Origin: Candidatus Poribacteria bacterium
Lineage (GTDB): Bacteria > Poribacteria > DTPJ01 > WJIO01
NCBI GenBank assembly: GCA_014730235.1
Contig: WJIO01000345.1
Span: forward strand, 1 to 8,744
Direction of reading: 5' to 3'
DNA length: 8,744 bases
Shown here: in pieces, positions 6,694 through 8,744 of the stretch
How positions within the stretch are numbered: the first letter of the stretch is position 1
Layout of the letters: every line of letters starts with the position of its first letter
Program-made: the position numbers and the translations under genes
The notes under the pieces: model-generated
Databases searched by the model: none
Seen by the model: only the letters and a program-made list of their open reading frames with translations
What the model was told of the DNA's origin: nothing

Positions 6694-6700
6694 CCACCTT
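6694..6700 (-). promoter_or_regulatory. Shine-Dalgarno overlapping the upstream stop codon
   Basis: AAGGTGG on the - strand overlaps the TAA (6699-6701) of the upstream gene and sits four bases before TTG 6689. A ribosome finishing the upstream gene would cover this site, which points to coupled translation. It is too far (16 bases) from the ATG at 6677 to favour that start. Confidence 0.55.
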
Positions 6701-7421
6701 AATCCTCAAATTCACCGGCGCATTTTTCACATACCATGTAAAAATGAGCTTCGGGAAGAAGGGCATGGTCTTTAATTACATCAACAATAGGTTCAGGTAA
6801 ATCAGCACCACATGAAGCGCATTTATATAAAGAACCACCGGGTAAAGGTATATGAGTCATATCTCCAAGAAGATATCGCCATCGATTGTAATCCCAGGGT
6901 ATTTCTTTTTTTATTTCCTGGGATATATGCAGGGCCCGCTTTACTAATCTTTTTGCTTCATCCATATTCTGCTTTTTACCCGGTTTACCTGCCATTGTTA
7001 CAAATTTCTGATCAAAATCCTCTTCTGAAATATCCACATCCACAAAGCAATCAGCCATCCCGGTCTTCCAGAAATCCAGCAGAAAAAACATGACTATCAA
7101 TCTGTCATTGGGCTTCTTCCATGCCATTGCAAGGCTCATCATTCCCGACTTGTTCGTATCACTTACCACAGCCGAAAGAAACTTGGGATCAGGTTCAGGA
7201 ACTATCCTACTGCTGGTGATATTTACGAAGTTATAGCGGCACCTTTCACATTCCGGTCGGTCAGGGCGCATGTCAGAACAGCAAGCAGGACATATCTGGG
7301 TATTTACAGCAGGACAGAAGCGTTTAGACTGGTTTACACCACAAATCCTGCATCTTGCCCGACTTCTCCGGACTGGTGAACGACGTCTTCTTGTAAGGGC
7401 TCTTTCTGTAGTTGATCTCAT
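6699..7421 (-). CDS. Uncharacterised protein with two cysteine (probable zinc) clusters
   Basis: I do not recognise a named family for this 240-residue protein. Residues 7-23 are strongly basic (RRRR, RRSRAR). An N-terminal cysteine cluster follows: C24, C27, C36, C44, C47, C48, C58 and C61. Its FCPAVNTQICPACC pattern is seen at the start of various bacterial hypothetical proteins. A middle domain (about 75-190) has no obvious catalytic motif; its AMAWKKPNDRLIVMFFLLDFWKTGMADCF segment (two short halves near 94-122) resembles, from memory, other unnamed bacterial proteins. The C-terminus has a four-cysteine ribbon, C201-x2-C204 and C231-x2-C234. No signal peptide or membrane segment is seen. 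The basic tail and zinc clusters could suit nucleic acid or protein binding; that is inference. It precedes the PP2C regulator by 9 bp and is probably co-expressed with it, so a link to that signalling system is plausible. The Shine-Dalgarno is weak (GAG about eight bases upstream). Confidence 0.8.
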   Translation of the reverse strand: MRSTTERALTRRRRSPVRRSRARCRICGVNQSKRFCPAVNTQICPACCSDMRPDRPECERCRYNFVNITSSRIVPEPDPKFLSAVVSDTNKSGMMSLAMAWKKPNDRLIVMFFLLDFWKTGMADCFVDVDISEEDFDQKFVTMAGKPGKKQNMDEAKRLVKRALHISQEIKKEIPWDYNRWRYLLGDMTHIPLPGGSLYKCASCGADLPEPIVDVIKDHALLPEAHFYMVCEKCAGEFED

Positions 7422-7472
7422 TTTTATACTCGATTGATAAATACTAATTAAGTGCCATTTGGATTGATGTCT

Positions 7473-7478
7473 ATTATA
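7473..7478 (-). promoter_or_regulatory. Candidate -10 box for the zinc-cluster/phosphatase pair
   Basis: A perfect TATAAT on the - strand lies about 52 bases before the ATG at 7421, between the terminator of the flotillin-like gene and the zinc-cluster gene. The hexamer 17 bases upstream (TATTAA) is a poor -35. Since this A/T-rich block is partly palindromic, the match may be chance, but a promoter is expected in this gap because of the terminator on its other side. Confidence 0.3.
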
Positions 7479-7518
7479 ATAAACGTTTTTGATATTAATA
7501 GTTATTTCTGGTTAGAGT

Positions 7519-7544
7519 AAAAAATCCCCCTTGGGAAGGGGGAT
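7519..7544 (-). terminator. Intrinsic terminator of the flotillin-like gene
   Basis: On the - strand a perfect 9-bp stem, ATCCCCCTT (7536-7544) with AAGGGGGAT (7524-7532), closes a three-base loop and is followed directly by a run of five T (7519-7523). It begins 38 bases after the stop at 7582. Stem, loop and T-run orientation all fit rho-independent termination of leftward transcription, separating this gene from the zinc-cluster/phosphatase pair. Confidence 0.8.
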
Positions 7545-7556
7545 CTCCTATACGAG

Positions 7557-7582
7557 AACATGCGTTATTATAATAGCATGTT
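7557..7582. repeat. 7-bp inverted repeat at the end of the flotillin-like gene
   Basis: AACATGC (7557-7563) and GCATGTT (7576-7582) pair perfectly around an A/T-rich 12-base loop. The right arm touches the stop codon. It may protect the 3' end of the transcript ahead of the true terminator; no T-run follows it. Confidence 0.5.
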
Positions 7583-8744
7583 TACTGGTTCTTTTTCTGG
7601 ACATTTACCAGCCCGGACAAATACTCAGCAGCTTTCTTGGCAAGATCATCTGCATCAACATCCGCGAACTTGAGGAATTCCTTTACCATAGGCATTACAC
7701 TGCCTGTCTCCATGAGGTTACTTGCTATTCTTCCCATAGCTGATTTATCCATAGCTCCACCAGAACCTTGACCATTATTACCCATATCCAAAATCCGGAT
7801 GCTATCTATCTTCTCAACAGGCTTCATGAGACGTTCAACAAGCTGAGGTGATGTATCAATTAACGATAATATAGCTTCCTGGATAAGTATTCTTTGTTCC
7901 GCTACGTTCTTGGCTTCGATAGATTTCTTCTGACCTTCAGCTTTGGCCTTGGCCTGGGCCAGGATGGCATCTGCCAGTCTTTCCATAGGCTTCGCTTCCC
8001 GTTCTGCATTGATTATAGCTACTTCCTTATCTCTATCGGCTTCACCTATACGTTGGACAGTAATGGCGTGGACATCTGCTATGTTTTTCTCTGCTGTGGC
8101 CTCTAAATGAGTCTTGGTCGCCAGATCAGTATCTTTCATCTTCAATTCCATAGCAATCTTTCGGTCTTCGTCAGCTATGCCCACAACTAATCGCTGATCA
8201 ATCTCTGCTTGCATAACCCTTTTGCCCATGTCTATCTGAGCAGTTTCTACGATCAGGTTTTTCTGGATTTCCCGTTCCATGACACGTTGTTCTCTGTTGA
8301 TCCTGGCCGTTTCCTTAACCAGGTCTTGTTCATACTGGACTTTAGCGGCTTCCGCCTGTCTTTCTGCCACATATGTTGCAATCTGTTTACGCTGGTCTGC
8401 TTCAGCCCATGAACGGTCTTGTTCAAAGGCAAACTGCTTGATCTGGGCCTTTGTATCTGCTTCTTTAATACCCACCTGCGCAGAGAATGTAGCTTTCTGA
8501 ACATTAAGATTACGGTCAATCTCACGAATCTGAACTACTTCACCCATGTTGATCTGAGCCAGTTCAACAACCTTATTTTTGTCAATCTCTTTCTCTATAA
8601 TGACCTGGTCTCTGGCTATCATAGCCTGTTTCTCAACGGCTTCCTGCTCGAACTGTACCTTGGTTCCCTCGGCCTTACGGGTGGCTGAGTAAGCCTGTAT
8701 GATCTTCTTCTGGTCCGCGTCTACAACGGCTCGGTCTTTCTCAA
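7582..8744 (-). CDS. Flotillin/SPFH-like protein, C-terminal part (5' end cut by window)
   Basis: The frame stays open past the internal ATG at 8622 to the right edge, adding 40 codons (EKDRAVVDADQKK...VEKQA), so the gene is partial with at least 386 residues visible. The visible part is charged, Ala/Glu/Gln-rich and predicted long-helical. It contains a tandem repeat of 106 residues: DADQ..I..Y...R.AE..KVQ.EQ, then (R)(D/E)Q....EI.KN..VE.AQI.MG..V. A third, altered unit begins at EADRDKEVAIINAERE. Within units a 22-residue half-repeat (EID.N) suggests an 11-residue helical period. Then come AKAKAEGQKK and LIDTSPQLVERLMKPVEKIDSIR (two short halves), which resemble the end of flotillins, YqiK and related SPFH proteins, followed by a Gly-rich linker and a short helical tail (MPMVKEFLKFADVDADDL). 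The SPFH domain itself would lie outside the window and is inferred. Such proteins form membrane-associated oligomers. An unrelated coiled-coil protein remains possible. Confidence 0.65.
   Translation of the reverse strand, partial: EKDRAVVDADQKKIIQAYSATRKAEGTKVQFEQEAVEKQAMIARDQVIIEKEIDKNKVVELAQINMGEVVQIREIDRNLNVQKATFSAQVGIKEADTKAQIKQFAFEQDRSWAEADQRKQIATYVAERQAEAAKVQYEQDLVKETARINREQRVMEREIQKNLIVETAQIDMGKRVMQAEIDQRLVVGIADEDRKIAMELKMKDTDLATKTHLEATAEKNIADVHAITVQRIGEADRDKEVAIINAEREAKPMERLADAILAQAKAKAEGQKKSIEAKNVAEQRILIQEAILSLIDTSPQLVERLMKPVEKIDSIRILDMGNNGQGSGGAMDKSAMGRIASNLMETGSVMPMVKEFLKFADVDADDLAKKAAEYLSGLVNVQKKNQ

Noticed and set aside
7452-7457. TGGCAC on the - strand upstream of the zinc-cluster gene, as a sigma-54 -24 element.
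   Set aside because: The required TTGC-type -12 element is absent at the proper spacing.

Overview
The window carries seven protein-coding genes. One lies on the + strand (19-1119) and six on the - strand (1125-8744); the last of these is cut by the right edge. Base composition is moderate to A/T-leaning. Three products have clear Sec signal peptides, and one resembles the SPFH/flotillin family. Short hairpin repeats of the kind seen in many uncultured environmental bacteria sit between genes. This fits a bacterium of environmental, probably diderm, type. No rRNA, tRNA or strongly lineage-specific marker is present, so I cannot assign a phylum.

Left part (1-1119): a uroporphyrinogen-decarboxylase-fold protein of the methyltransferase-like branch, not true HemE. 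It converges on the next gene with a 5-bp gap.

Secreted cassette (1125-5151, - strand, read right to left): two tandem paralogous exported proteins with a CBM9/DOMON-like sandwich domain, then an exported protein with 12 NHL beta-propeller repeats and a duplicated C-terminal GWN...GxGY domain. The two paralogs share a matching C-terminal tail (TTWG..K) after a divergent linker, which may be a sorting or anchoring signal. Several hairpin repeats lie between and upstream of these genes; one of them seems to supply the ribosome binding site of the second paralog.

Non-coding block (5152-5540): no gene seen. It holds a nested inverted repeat (5304-5383) whose core matches a hairpin in the 4148-4371 gap.

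Signalling pair (5541-7421, - strand): a small protein with two cysteine clusters, probably zinc binding, followed closely by a response regulator fused to a SpoIIE/RsbU-type PP2C phosphatase. The second gene appears to use a TTG start whose Shine-Dalgarno overlaps the stop codon of the first, so the two are probably translationally coupled. A TATAAT box lies upstream of the pair.

Right edge (7582-8744, - strand): the C-terminal part of a long-helical, flotillin/SPFH-like protein with a 106-residue tandem repeat, closed by a good intrinsic terminator.

The most distinctive points are the secreted CBM9-like/NHL cassette with its shared C-terminal tail, the uncharacterised zinc-cluster protein coupled to a PP2C regulator, and the 106-residue repeat in the flotillin-like protein.
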